From Rugosimonospora acidiphila (GTDB lineage: Bacteria > Actinomycetota > Actinomycetes > Mycobacteriales > Micromonosporaceae), in assembly GCF_039543385.1 (NCBI RefSeq), contig NZ_BAABJQ010000028.1, forward strand, positions 49,731 to 113,730: a stretch of 64,000 bases of DNA, written 5' to 3'. Made by a program: the position numbers and the translations under genes. Below, piece by piece: positions 53,315-63,022 of this stretch (its first letter is position 1; every line of letters starts with the position of its first letter). Below the pieces are notes generated by a model, which was not told the DNA's origin, did no database searches, and saw only the letters and a program-made list of their open reading frames with translations.

Positions 53315-54298
53315 TCACTTGGACGAGTCGATGATCCTGGGCAGGTCGTTCGTCCATCCCGCCTTAGTGATCTTGATGGTGCCGCCGTAGCTGGTGGTGC
53401 TGATCAGCATCGAGGTGGTGGGGTCGATGACCAGCGTGAGGTGGTCCGCGCCGGCCGGGACCTTGCCGCCCGGGTACTTGTCCGCGGGCGGCGACGGGAT
53501 GGCGATCCGCAGTCCCTGGCCACCATCCATCGCGCCGAGGCTGGTCACGTTCGGCATCGCGGCGAGCGCCCGCAGGGCCGCGGCCCGGACCGCGGGCGGG
53601 GCGGGCACCTCCCCGAGCAGTTCGGGCAGGTTGGTCGCGACGTAGGACGGGATGGCGTCGGCCGGGGGAGCCTGCTTCTGGACGAACGGGAGCGCTCGAC
53701 CCGAGACGACCGGCGCCGGCTGCTGCGCCGGGTGGGTGTAGGTGTCGGTGATCCACGCCGTGAGCGCTGCCGGATCGGTGGGCAGCGCGTTGACCTGGTC
53801 GAGCGTCAGCGAGGCGGCCCCGACCGAGAAGCCGCCGCCCACCGTCGTCGGATATACACCGTTGGTGCCCTCGGGCTCGCTGTAGCCGGACCCGTCATGC
53901 CCGACCCAGGTGTCCAGCTTCTGCGGGTGGCCGTTGCTGTCGGGCACCACCTCGCTGAGGTGCCAGTACTTTCCGGTACCGGCGGGTTGGGCGTCCGCCA
54001 CGACGGCGGCGGAGAGCAGGATCTGCTGGCCGGATGAGGAATTGGTTTGCTCGGTGGACCGCTCGGTGCCCGTCGGAACGGCGAACGCCACCACCGCGGC
54101 CACTCCCGCCGCCACCGCGACACCTCCGGTCAACCAGCCGAGCCGGACGCCGAGCCGGCGCGGGCGCTCGGGTGCCGGTGCCGAGTTGTGTACGGCGGTG
54201 ATCTGTCGCATCAGCGCGGCTCGGGCGGCGGTGCGGGCCGACTGCGTCGGCGGTGCGGGCTCGCCCCACACGTCCTTGAGGTCGGCGAGGTCGTTCAT
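53315..54298 (-). CDS. membrane-anchored partner of the ECF sigma factor (CU044_5270-like)
   Basis: 327 aa. Short cytoplasmic N-terminus (MNDLADLKDVWGEPAPPTQ...), one membrane helix at about residues 52-73 (LGWLTGGVAVAAGVAAVVAFAV), then a ~250-residue outer domain with YWHLSEVV and DTWVGHDGSGYSEPEG. This is the layout of the actinobacterial CU044_5270 family encoded after ECF sigma genes. It likely acts as an anti-sigma or sensor protein, although no classical zinc anti-sigma motif is seen. ATG at 54298 is 1 bp after the sigma stop (TGATATG) with AAGGAG upstream, so the two are coupled. Confidence 0.8.
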   Translation of the reverse strand: MNDLADLKDVWGEPAPPTQSARTAARAALMRQITAVHNSAPAPERPRRLGVRLGWLTGGVAVAAGVAAVVAFAVPTGTERSTEQTNSSSGQQILLSAAVVADAQPAGTGKYWHLSEVVPDSNGHPQKLDTWVGHDGSGYSEPEGTNGVYPTTVGGGFSVGAASLTLDQVNALPTDPAALTAWITDTYTHPAQQPAPVVSGRALPFVQKQAPPADAIPSYVATNLPELLGEVPAPPAVRAAALRALAAMPNVTSLGAMDGGQGLRIAIPSPPADKYPGGKVPAGADHLTLVIDPTTSMLISTTSYGGTIKITKAGWTNDLPRIIDSSK

Positions 54299-54299
54299 A

Positions 54300-54899
54300 T
54301 CAGTGGTCTCCTTGTGGATTCGTCGTAGTCGGGCCGAGCCGGTCCAGCGCGGCACGGATCCGCTGCCGGGCCCGGTGCAGCCGGGAGCGGGCGGTACCCG
54401 CGGGGATGCCGAGCGCCTGGCCCGCCTCCTCGGAGGTCAGGTCGGCCCAGGCGACGAGCAGCAGGACGTCCCGGTCCCGCTTCGGAAGCTCGGACAGCGC
54501 CGCCGCCAGCGGTACCCGGTGAGCCTGTGCGTCGACCCGGATCGCCACCAGGTCGGCGTGGCCCTCGCTGACCTCGTCGACCTCGGCACGGGCCAGCGCC
54601 CGGTACCTCCGCTGCTCGGCCCGGTGATGCCGGGCGATCAGGTTCGAGGCGATCCCGTACAGCCAGGGCCGCGCGTCCGCGCGGCTCACGTCGTACCGGT
54701 CCCGGCCGGCGAACGCGATCAGGAACGTCTCCGACGCCACGTCGTCGGCCGGGCCCTGGCCGAGTCTGCGGGCGGCGTAGCCGTGGATCTCGTTGTAGTA
54801 GCGGTCGAAGATCGAGACGAAGTGATCGGGCTCCCGGATGGACCGCTGTACCGCTGCGGCGTCGGTCTCGCTCGGGTACGGCCGCGTCGCCGCAGTCAT
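54300..54899 (-). CDS. ECF-type RNA polymerase sigma factor
   Basis: 199 aa. Sigma region 2 (FDRYYNEIHGYAARRLGQGPADDVASETFLIAF...RPWLYGIASNLIARHHR) and region 4 (ALSELPKRDRDVLLLVAWADLTSEEAGQALGIPAGTARSRLHRARQRI) are both clear. ATG at 54899. It is the first gene of a two-gene unit with the membrane-anchored partner, which probably holds it inactive until an outside signal. The target promoters are unknown. Confidence 0.93.
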   Translation of the reverse strand: MTAATRPYPSETDAAAVQRSIREPDHFVSIFDRYYNEIHGYAARRLGQGPADDVASETFLIAFAGRDRYDVSRADARPWLYGIASNLIARHHRAEQRRYRALARAEVDEVSEGHADLVAIRVDAQAHRVPLAAALSELPKRDRDVLLLVAWADLTSEEAGQALGIPAGTARSRLHRARQRIRAALDRLGPTTTNPQGDH

Positions 54900-55077
54900 C
54901 TGTGGATCATTCCAGTCATGGCCTGCCTTTCCGCCGTGGAGGTCTGCTCGGCCGAGCGCTCACTCCTTCTTCGCCGACCGGGCCCATCCTGTTCACGGCT
55001 CCGGGTCGGGTTCCTGGCGGATCGACGGTGGCCACTACACGACGGGGCCGCCTTCGACCTGAATCGAAAGGCGGCCC

Positions 55078-55152
55078 TGGCGGTACTCGGTCTGGCGGTA
55101 CTCGGTCTGGCGGTGTTTGGTCCGGCGGTGTTTGGTCCGGCGATGCCCGGTC
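55078..55152. repeat. five 15-bp tandem repeats upstream of the ECF sigma gene and downstream of oppF
   Basis: Five consecutive 15-mers (CTGGCGGTACTCGGT x2, CTGGCGGTGTTTGGT, CCGGCGGTGTTTGGT, CCGGCGATGCCCGGT). On the plus strand they could encode a pentapeptide repeat LAVLG/PAVFG, but the surrounding frame is not a credible gene. They lie 12 bp after the oppF stop. Confidence 0.85.
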
Positions 55153-55164
55153 CCTGAAGTGGGT

Positions 55165-56223
<1,059 letters not shown>

Positions 56224-56234
56224 CGGGTGACTCC

Positions 56235-57305
56235 TTACAGGGCTGGGGCGATGTCGTTCGCGAAGGTGGCGCGACGCGTCGTTTGCGGTAGGTGACAGGC
56301 AACCCCGGGTGCGCCCGGCACGGCGAGCTCCGGCACCACGGTCCGGCAGGGGATGCCGTCCCGCTCGGCGTACGGGCAGCGCGGGTGGAACGAGCAGCCG
56401 CTGGGCAGGTTGATCAGGCTCGGCGGGGTGCCCGCGATCGGGTTCAGCCGTTCCCGCACGTCGCGGTCGACGCGCGGCATCGAGCCGAGCAGGCCCCAGG
56501 TGTACGGGTGCTCCGGGCGCAGGAACATGTCCTCGGCGGGGCCGTACTCGACGCACTTGCCGCCGTACATCACCAGGATCTGGTCGGCCAGCTCGGCCAC
56601 CACACCGAGATCGTGGGTGATGATGATGACGGCCGACCCGAACTCGCGCTGGAGATCACGGATCAGGTCGAGGATCTGCGCCTGCACCGTTACGTCCAGC
56701 GCGGTGGTCGGCTCGTCCGCGATCAGCAGCTCCGGGTTGCACACCAGCGCCATGGCGATCATCGCGCGCTGGCGCATGCCACCGGAGAACTGGTGCGGAT
56801 AGTCGCTCGCCCGCCGCTGCGGCTGCGGGATGCCGACCCGGTCGAGCATCTCGATCGCCCTTGCCCGGGCCACCGACTTCGAGACCTTGTTGTGCACCCG
56901 GTACGCCTCGATGATCTGCGCGCCGACGGTGAAGTACGGGTGCATGGCGGTCAGCGGATCCTGGAAGATCATCGACATCTTCTGGCCGCGTAGCCGGCGA
57001 ACGTGCTCCGGATCGGCGGAGATCAGATCCTCGCCGTCCAGCCAGACCTGGCCACCGATCCGGGTCGCGCGGTGGGTGCGGTGCAGGCCCAGGATGCCCA
57101 GGCTGGCCACGCTCTTGCCGGAGCCGGACTCTCCGACGATGCCGAGCGTCTTGCCGCGCGCCAGCCCGAACGACAGCCCGTCCACGGCCTTGACCAGGCC
57201 GTCGTCGGTCTGGAAATGCACCCTCAGGTCGCGGACGTCGAGGAACGGGCGGGAGCCGGCGAGCGTCGGGTCGGACGCGGATTCGGATAGCAGATCGACG
57301 GACAT
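56235..57305 (-). CDS. peptide ABC transporter ATPase (OppD/DppD type)
   Basis: 356-aa first ATPase: Walker A GESGSGKSV, signature HQFSGGMRQRAMIAMALVC, Walker B ELLIADEP, H-loop ITHDLGVV, and the same Cys-containing C-terminal segment (SGCSFHPRCPYAERDGIPC). ATG at 57305, 18 bp after the permease stop. It forms a heterodimer with the OppF-like ATPase. Confidence 0.94.
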   Translation of the reverse strand: MSVDLLSESASDPTLAGSRPFLDVRDLRVHFQTDDGLVKAVDGLSFGLARGKTLGIVGESGSGKSVASLGILGLHRTHRATRIGGQVWLDGEDLISADPEHVRRLRGQKMSMIFQDPLTAMHPYFTVGAQIIEAYRVHNKVSKSVARARAIEMLDRVGIPQPQRRASDYPHQFSGGMRQRAMIAMALVCNPELLIADEPTTALDVTVQAQILDLIRDLQREFGSAVIIITHDLGVVAELADQILVMYGGKCVEYGPAEDMFLRPEHPYTWGLLGSMPRVDRDVRERLNPIAGTPPSLINLPSGCSFHPRCPYAERDGIPCRTVVPELAVPGAPGVACHLPQTTRRATFANDIAPAL

Positions 57306-57323
57306 TGTCAGCTACCTTCCCGC

Positions 57324-58325
57324 TCAACCGAGCCGGACGCGCGGGTCGATGACCGCGTACAACATATCGACGATGAGGTTGGCGAGGATGATGAAGAACG
57401 CGGCGAACAGCGTCACCCCCATGATGACCGGCAGGTCGAGCTGTCTGATCGCGGTGATCGCGAGCAGCCCCAGGCCGGGCAGGCTGAACACCGTCTCGGT
57501 GAGGATGGCGCCGCCGAGCAGGCCGCCGAGGTCCAGCCCGAAGACGGTGACGATCGGGGTGAGTACCGCCCGCATCGCGTGCTTCGCGATGACGCTGGTC
57601 TCGCGCAGGCCCTTGGCCCGGGCGGTGCGGATATAGTCCTCGCCCAGCGTTTCCAGCATGGTCGCCCGGGTCAGTCGGGCATACGTGGCGGCATAGAGCA
57701 GTGCGAGCGTGACCCACGCGGGTATCAGCTTGAGTGCCCAGCCGCCCGGATCGTCGGCGAAGTTGATGTACTGCCCGCCGGGGAACCAGTGCACCTTGTG
57801 CACGAAGACCAGCTGGGCCACCAGGCCGGTGAAGTAGACCGGCAGGGATACCCCGCCCAGCGCGACGAACATCACCGTGCGGTCGATGAACGTGCGGCGA
57901 CGCAGCGCGGAGATGACGCCGGCCAGGGTGCCGCCGACCAGCCACAGGATCGCCGCCCCAGCGGCCAGTGACGCGGTTACCGGCACCCGGTTGAGCAGCA
58001 GCGGCCAGACCTCCTGGTCGGTGCGGAACGAGTAGCCGAAGCACGGTGCCGCGCAGTGCGTGACGTCCGGCCCGTTGGCATAGTCGCGCCCGACGAACAG
58101 CCCCTTGAAGAAGTCGGCGTACTGCACCCAGATCGGTTTGTTGAAGCCCAGCTTGATGCGGATGCCCTCGATGGCCGACGGGTCGGTGACCTTACCGGCG
58201 AACAGCCGCGCCGGATCGGTCCCGGTGAGCTTCGGGATGAGGAAGAAGATGCCAAAGGTCACGATGCTGACGATGATCAGCAGCACTACCGACGTAACCA
58301 GCCGGCGGATGAGGTATCGGATCAC
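57324..58325 (-). CDS. peptide ABC transporter permease (OppB/DppB type)
   Basis: 333 aa with six predicted membrane helices. It starts VIRYLIRRLVTSVVLLIIVSIVTFGIFFLIP and contains the EAA-like loop EDYIRTARAKGLRETSVIAKHAMRAVLTP that contacts the ATPase. The start is uncertain: GTG 58325 gives the usual family N-terminus. An in-frame GTG at 58370 has a GGAG 9 nt upstream and would add 15 residues. Confidence 0.93.
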   Translation of the reverse strand: MIRYLIRRLVTSVVLLIIVSIVTFGIFFLIPKLTGTDPARLFAGKVTDPSAIEGIRIKLGFNKPIWVQYADFFKGLFVGRDYANGPDVTHCAAPCFGYSFRTDQEVWPLLLNRVPVTASLAAGAAILWLVGGTLAGVISALRRRTFIDRTVMFVALGGVSLPVYFTGLVAQLVFVHKVHWFPGGQYINFADDPGGWALKLIPAWVTLALLYAATYARLTRATMLETLGEDYIRTARAKGLRETSVIAKHAMRAVLTPIVTVFGLDLGGLLGGAILTETVFSLPGLGLLAITAIRQLDLPVIMGVTLFAAFFIILANLIVDMLYAVIDPRVRLG

Positions 58326-58433
58326 AGCGGCGGCCCCGTGCCGGGCGGTGCGGGAAACCCTTCCCCGCACCGCCCAGCACTCCGGCCTTCACCTACCTTT
58401 ACGTGCTAGGTACGGGCTACTGAACCGGAGACG

Positions 58434-60191
58434 TCACTTGGTGACACCCAGAGCCTGGAAGTCGAGCATGCCGTAGTACGAGTCCACGTATGCGTTGGTC
58501 AGCCTCGGGTTGCGGTAGTTGAGCGCCTTGTCGAACACGAACGGCAGGTAGGTCGCCGCGTCCATGGTCTTGGCGTCGACCTGCTTCCAGATGTCGGCCG
58601 CCTTGGTCGGGTCGGTCTCCGCCACCGCCTGGTCGATCAGGGAGTTGATCGCCGGGTCGTTCAGCTCACCGGTGTTGGTGTTGCCACCTTCCTGCTGGAT
58701 CTTCCGGCCGTCGGAGATCACGTCGAGGAAGCCGTACCCGGTCGGGAAGTCCGCACCCCAACCGGCCTGCATGATGCCGTAGTTCTTCTTGTGCACGTTC
58801 GACGGCGTGCCGATGGTCGCCGAGTAGTACGGCGACGGGTCGGTCGCGTCGATGGTGGCCGTGATGTTCACCTTGGCCAGGGCCTGCTGGAGGGCCTGGG
58901 CGACCTTCTCACCCTTGTCGGTGCTCTGGGTCGCGATGACCGTCTTGAAGCCGTTCGGCTGCCCGCACTTGCTCAGGTAGTCCTTGGCCTTGGCGATGTC
59001 CGGCTTGCCGCTGTTGCCTGTGTACGGCGTGAGCGACGCGTCGTAGCCGGCCACGGTCGGCGGGATCATCGACGGCGCGATCGCGCCACCGGCCTCGGGG
59101 CCACCCCGGGCGGTCTGCAGAGACACCTTGTCCGCCGCGTACTGCACGGCGATCCGGCAGTTGATGTTGTTGAACGGCGGGACCTGCGAGCTGATGGAGA
59201 AGTACCGGGTGAAGCCGGTGAAGAAGTCGTCCGCGTTGGCCTTCAGCGACGCGTCCAGCAGGATCTTCGCCTGGGCCGCGGACTGCACACCCGTCTGCGC
59301 GGTGTTGACATCCGCGGTGCCGTCCAGCAGTTCGTTGTCGATCTCGTTGTCGTCCGAAATGATGGTCAGGTCGATCTCATCCGGCAGCGCCTTACGCACC
59401 GAGTCGGTCGACGGGTCCCAGTTCGGGTTGCGCACCAGCACCAGGCTCTTACCGGGCTGGTAGCTCTTGAACTCATAGGGGCCCGAGGCGACCGGGTTGT
59501 TGGTGTACTTCGCGCCGGTGTCCTTGGCCTTCGGCACCGGGCCCGCGCCGGGCATGGCCAGCAGGTACGGGAAGTCCGCGAACGGAGAAGCCAGCTTGAA
59601 CACGATGGTGGTGTCGTCCGGCGTGGTGACCGACTTGAGGCCGTCCGGGCTGGTGTCCTTGTACGGGCCCGGGTAGTTCTGCCCCTCGTCCAGGATGCCC
59701 TTCAGGTAGGTCGGGCCGCCCGGCAGGACGTCCTGCGCGAAGATGCGCTCAATGCCGTACTTGATGTCCTTGGACGTGATCGGCGTGCCGTCCTGGAACT
59801 TGACGCCACTCTTGAGCTTGTAGGTGTAGGTCAGCCCGTCGGAGCTGATGTCCTGGCTCTCGGCGAGGTCGTTGACCAGCTTCAGGCTGGCGGCACCCTG
59901 GGCGGGCGCACTGGTCAGCAGCGTCCGGTTGTAGAACCGGCTGAAGTTCCACATCCAGGCGTAGTAGGTGCGCGCCGGGTCGTACGAGTCGGCGTCCGCG
60001 TCGCTGACCAGCTTGAGCGTGCCGCCCTTCTTGGTCGAAGGGTTCACCACACCCTTGGTGGCGGCGTTATAGCCGGACCCACTACCACCCGTGGGTTTGG
60101 TTGTCGCCGATGAGCCCCCGCCACTGCAGGCGGTAAGGGCCAGGACGAGAGCGGCCCCACCGGCCACCAACGCCCCGTACTTGGTCTTCAC
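58434..60191 (-). CDS. peptide ABC transporter substrate-binding lipoprotein (family 5)
   Basis: 585 aa. Lipoprotein signal MKTKYGALVAGGAALVLALTAC with Cys at residue 22, a Gly/Ser/Thr linker, then a family 5 extracellular solute-binding domain (DGLTYTYKLKSGVKFQDGTPITSKDIKYGIERI is the signature region). GTG at 60191 has AAGGAGGA at ideal spacing. It captures oligopeptides or similar ligands outside the cell for the co-encoded permeases; the actual ligand is not evident. Confidence 0.94.
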   Translation of the reverse strand: MKTKYGALVAGGAALVLALTACSGGGSSATTKPTGGSGSGYNAATKGVVNPSTKKGGTLKLVSDADADSYDPARTYYAWMWNFSRFYNRTLLTSAPAQGAASLKLVNDLAESQDISSDGLTYTYKLKSGVKFQDGTPITSKDIKYGIERIFAQDVLPGGPTYLKGILDEGQNYPGPYKDTSPDGLKSVTTPDDTTIVFKLASPFADFPYLLAMPGAGPVPKAKDTGAKYTNNPVASGPYEFKSYQPGKSLVLVRNPNWDPSTDSVRKALPDEIDLTIISDDNEIDNELLDGTADVNTAQTGVQSAAQAKILLDASLKANADDFFTGFTRYFSISSQVPPFNNINCRIAVQYAADKVSLQTARGGPEAGGAIAPSMIPPTVAGYDASLTPYTGNSGKPDIAKAKDYLSKCGQPNGFKTVIATQSTDKGEKVAQALQQALAKVNITATIDATDPSPYYSATIGTPSNVHKKNYGIMQAGWGADFPTGYGFLDVISDGRKIQQEGGNTNTGELNDPAINSLIDQAVAETDPTKAADIWKQVDAKTMDAATYLPFVFDKALNYRNPRLTNAYVDSYYGMLDFQALGVTK

Positions 60192-60271
60192 AGATTTCCT
60201 CCTTGGACGACGCGACCGTTGCCGGCCGCACTCGGGGTGGTGGAGCGACGAGTCGGACGGGTCCGCCCGCC

Positions 60272-61264
60272 TCAGCGGGAACTCTTCGGATCGAGGGCGT
60301 CGCGTAGGCCGTCACCGAGAAGGTTGAAGGCCAGCACGGTGATGAAGATGGCCAGGCCAGGGATGATCATGTACATCGGGTCGAACTCGTAGAAGCTCAC
60401 CGCGTCGGACAGCAGGTATCCCCACGACGCCCGCGGCGGCTGCACACCGACCCCCAGGAAGGAGAGCGCGGCCTCGAAGAGGATGTTCGTCGGAATGATC
60501 AGGGTCGTGTAGACCAGGATCGGTGCGGCCAGGTTGGGCAGCAGTTCCCGGAACAGGATGCGCGGGGACCGGGCACCGATGCTGCGCGCGGACTCGACGA
60601 ACTCCCGTTCACGCAGTGACAGCGTCTGGCCGCGCACGATGCGACCGATGTACGGCCAACTGAAGCCGCCGATGATCAAGATAAGTATGACGATGCGCAC
60701 GGTGTTGCCGTTGGGAAGCACGGAGATCAACGCGATCGCGAAGAGCAGCAACGGGAACGCGAGGAACAGGTCCATGACCCGGCTGATCAGGGAGTCGACC
60801 CAGCCGCCGAAGTAGCCGGCCACCACGCCGAGCACGACGCCGATCACCACCGCCACCACCGTCGCGAAGAACGCGACCAGCAGCGAGGTCTGCGCACCGT
60901 AGAGGATCTGGCTGAACATGTCGCGCCCGCTGACCGGCTGCACGCCGAGCAGGAAGTGGCTGTTGATCCCGCCCCAATGACCGAGGGGCAGGCCACCGAG
61001 ATTGGGGTCGATCTGATCCTGATGGAAGTCGTTCACGGGGTGGCCGAAGAGCTTCACCAACACGGGGGCGAGCGCCGCCACGAGGATCAGCAGGATCACC
61101 ACCACGCCACCGGCGATCGCCACCCGATCCTGCTTCAGCCGGGTGAAGGCGATCCGGCCAAGCGAGCGGCCTTCGATGTTCTTGCCGGAAGCCGGCACAA
61201 GCGCCTCTTCGCCGCCGACCGGAGTCAGCGCCTCCGAGTCTGATGTCACCGGACCAACGGTCAT
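60272..61264 (-). CDS. peptide ABC transporter permease (OppC/DppC type)
   Basis: 330 aa with an N-terminal cytoplasmic segment and six predicted helices. The conserved GVQPVSGRDMFSQILYGAQTSLLVAF and EAA loop REFVESARSIGARSPRILFRELLPNLAAP are present. ATG at 61264. It is the first gene of the operon (permease, binding protein, permease, ATPase, ATPase), an order slightly different from the usual binding-protein-first layout. The long upstream region (61265-61949) presumably holds its promoter. Confidence 0.93.
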   Translation of the reverse strand: MTVGPVTSDSEALTPVGGEEALVPASGKNIEGRSLGRIAFTRLKQDRVAIAGGVVVILLILVAALAPVLVKLFGHPVNDFHQDQIDPNLGGLPLGHWGGINSHFLLGVQPVSGRDMFSQILYGAQTSLLVAFFATVVAVVIGVVLGVVAGYFGGWVDSLISRVMDLFLAFPLLLFAIALISVLPNGNTVRIVILILIIGGFSWPYIGRIVRGQTLSLREREFVESARSIGARSPRILFRELLPNLAAPILVYTTLIIPTNILFEAALSFLGVGVQPPRASWGYLLSDAVSFYEFDPMYMIIPGLAIFITVLAFNLLGDGLRDALDPKSSR

Positions 61265-61949
61265 CAGCCCGCGCCCCTTTCCCCGGCCGCCGCACGGCGC
61301 CGGAGGGAGTCAGCGGCGACACCGCAGACCTGACCGGGGCCCGTGGCAGTTGGCAACCGATTGGTTGTCTTCCGCTTGGACTCCAACGTGCCCGTACATG
61401 GGTTCGGCCATGCTTGGGTACGCGGCACCGACGGTGACGGGGTCATCGTTCGGTGGGAAGAAACGTTCCTTCTTGAAGACCAGGGACGTCAAGGTTCGGA
61501 CGGGCTCGTAATCAACTTCGACCCGCGCCGTGATGCTTGTGTGACCTACGTTACTATTTTGTCAACATAATTATCAAGCATTTAAGTCGGTCAGGCTTTC
61601 AATGCATCTATATATCTGCCTGCCGGTATGACCAGCTACTACCTGATCGATTACTCTGGATGCAAAACGCCCGGTTACGTCCCTCTCGCCGGCATGACGA
61701 GGGTCACCATCCCGAATGTGACGGACAGCATCTATCGATGCCCGACCATCGAATCCACGCGCATTCGTCGGCGGCGGAGTGACCCTACCGGGCCCCACGC
61801 TGTGAGCGCCGTCGATTTTTTGAGGTGGCCCAAACGCACGCCGCCCCGCCACCGGCGACCGGCGGCGGGGCGGGGCGAGGCTCGGGACAGGCCGCGGAGA
61901 CGACGGAGTCAGACGGCGGCGAGGTTACCGAGTGTGACGGATTTGCGTT
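61265..61949. other. 685-bp intergenic region with A/T-rich segment, upstream of the peptide transporter operon
   Basis: No gene is convincingly supported. The part around 61540-61680 is strikingly A/T-rich for this DNA. It includes TTGACA on the minus strand (61565-61560), a candidate -35 for the transporter operon, although no good -10 lies 17 bp on. Two small plus-strand ORFs (from 61343 and 61628) have weak third-position GC bias and no clear ribosome sites. The recR-side end contains a terminator hairpin. Confidence 0.5.
61844..61870 (-). terminator. hairpin downstream of recR
   Basis: 12-bp stem with one mismatch (CCCCGCCACCGG / CCGGCGGCGGGG) around CGA, 80 bp after the recR stop in its direction of transcription. 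A run of six T lies further on the plus strand near 61816. Confidence 0.65.
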
Positions 61950-62543
61950 TTACAGAGCGCGGCGACCCTCGAAGGCCCGGCCGAGCGTGATCTCGTCCGC
62001 GTACTCAAGGTCGCCGCCGACCGGCAGGCCGCTGGCCAACCGGGTGACGGTGATCCCCATCGGCTTGACCAGGAGCGCGAGGTAGGTGGCCGTCGCCTCG
62101 CCCTCGGTGTTCGGGTCGGTCGCCAGGATGAGCTCCTTGATCATCCCGTCCGCCAGCCGGGTCATCAGCTCACGAATCTTGAGATGGTCGGGGCCGATGC
62201 CCTCCAGCGGATTGATCGCTCCGCCCAGCACGTGGTACCGGCCCCGGAACTCACCGGTGCGCTCGATCGCCACGACATCCTTGGGCTCCTCGACCACGCA
62301 CAGCACGTCGTCGACCCGGCGCGGGTCGCGGCAGACCCGGCACAGCTCGGCCTCGGCCACGTTGAAGCAGGTCATGCAGAACCGAACCTGCTCCTTGACC
62401 CGTTGCAGCGCGACGGCGAGGCGTTTCACGTCCGTCGGGTCGGCCGACAGGATGTGGAACGCGATCCGCTGGGCGCTCTTGGGTCCGACGCCAGGCAGCC
62501 GGCCGAGCTCGTCGATCAGGTCCTGGATGGCGCCTTCGTACAT
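61950..62543 (-). CDS. recR: recombination mediator RecR
   Basis: 197-aa RecFOR-pathway protein. N-terminal helix-hairpin-helix LIDELGRLPGVGPKSAQRIAFHIL, a four-Cys zinc finger (CMTCFNVAEAELCRVC) and a Toprim domain (LCVVEEPKDVVAIERTGEFRGRYHVLGGAINPLEGIGPDHL). ATG at 62543 gives the standard start MYEGAIQDLIDELG. The upstream neighbour ybaB ends 10 bp before it, on the same strand, the usual dnaX-ybaB-recR order. Confidence 0.97.
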   Translation of the reverse strand: MYEGAIQDLIDELGRLPGVGPKSAQRIAFHILSADPTDVKRLAVALQRVKEQVRFCMTCFNVAEAELCRVCRDPRRVDDVLCVVEEPKDVVAIERTGEFRGRYHVLGGAINPLEGIGPDHLKIRELMTRLADGMIKELILATDPNTEGEATATYLALLVKPMGITVTRLASGLPVGGDLEYADEITLGRAFEGRRAL

Positions 62544-62553
62544 GATGAGACCG

Positions 62554-62895
62554 TCAGAACCCGGGCATGCCCAGGCCGCCGAGCCCACCGAGGCCCGAGG
62601 TGAGCGGACCCATCTTCTCCTCGGTCAGGTCCCGTACCGCCTCGGAGGCGTTGCGGAACGCGGCGAGCACCAGGTCCTCCAGGGTCTCCACGTCGTCCGG
62701 GTCGACCGCCTTCGGATCGATCTTCACGGCGGTCACCTCGCCGGTGCCCTTGATGGTGACCGTGACCAGGCCACCCCCGGCGGTGCCGGTGAGTTCGGCG
62801 TCGGCCAGCTCGGCCTGCGCGTCGGCCATCTGCTGCTGCATCTTCTGCGCCTGCTTCATCAGCTGCTGCAGGTTGGGCTGTCCACCGGGGCGCAC
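62554..62895 (-). CDS. YbaB/EbfC nucleoid-associated protein
   Basis: 113 aa. Core GQPNLQQLMKQAQKMQQQMADAQAELADAELTGTAGGGLVTVTIKGTGEVTAVKIDP is typical of the small DNA-binding YbaB family, followed by a Gly/Leu-rich tail. GTG at 62895 has AGGAGAG upstream. It lies between dnaX and recR. Confidence 0.95.
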   Translation of the reverse strand: MRPGGQPNLQQLMKQAQKMQQQMADAQAELADAELTGTAGGGLVTVTIKGTGEVTAVKIDPKAVDPDDVETLEDLVLAAFRNASEAVRDLTEEKMGPLTSGLGGLGGLGMPGF

Positions 62896-63022
62896 GGGAC
62901 TCTCCTGTCGTTGGTTCTTCAGCTGGCCAAGCCTAGCCCTCCGGAGCGATCACGGCCGCCGGGCATGCCCACCTCGGGCCTCCCTCGCCGGGACTGTCCC
63001 CGCTCCCGGCCGAAGCACGAGA

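Noticed and set aside
61343..61570. 75-aa plus-strand ORF beginning GTG in the transporter upstream region
   Set aside because: Weak third-position GC bias compared with real genes here, poor ribosome site and no recognisable family; it may be 5' leader DNA.
61628..61990. 120-aa plus-strand ORF from the A/T-rich segment into the recR end
   Set aside because: It becomes Arg-rich read-through of the terminator and overlaps recR; no ribosome site or domain.
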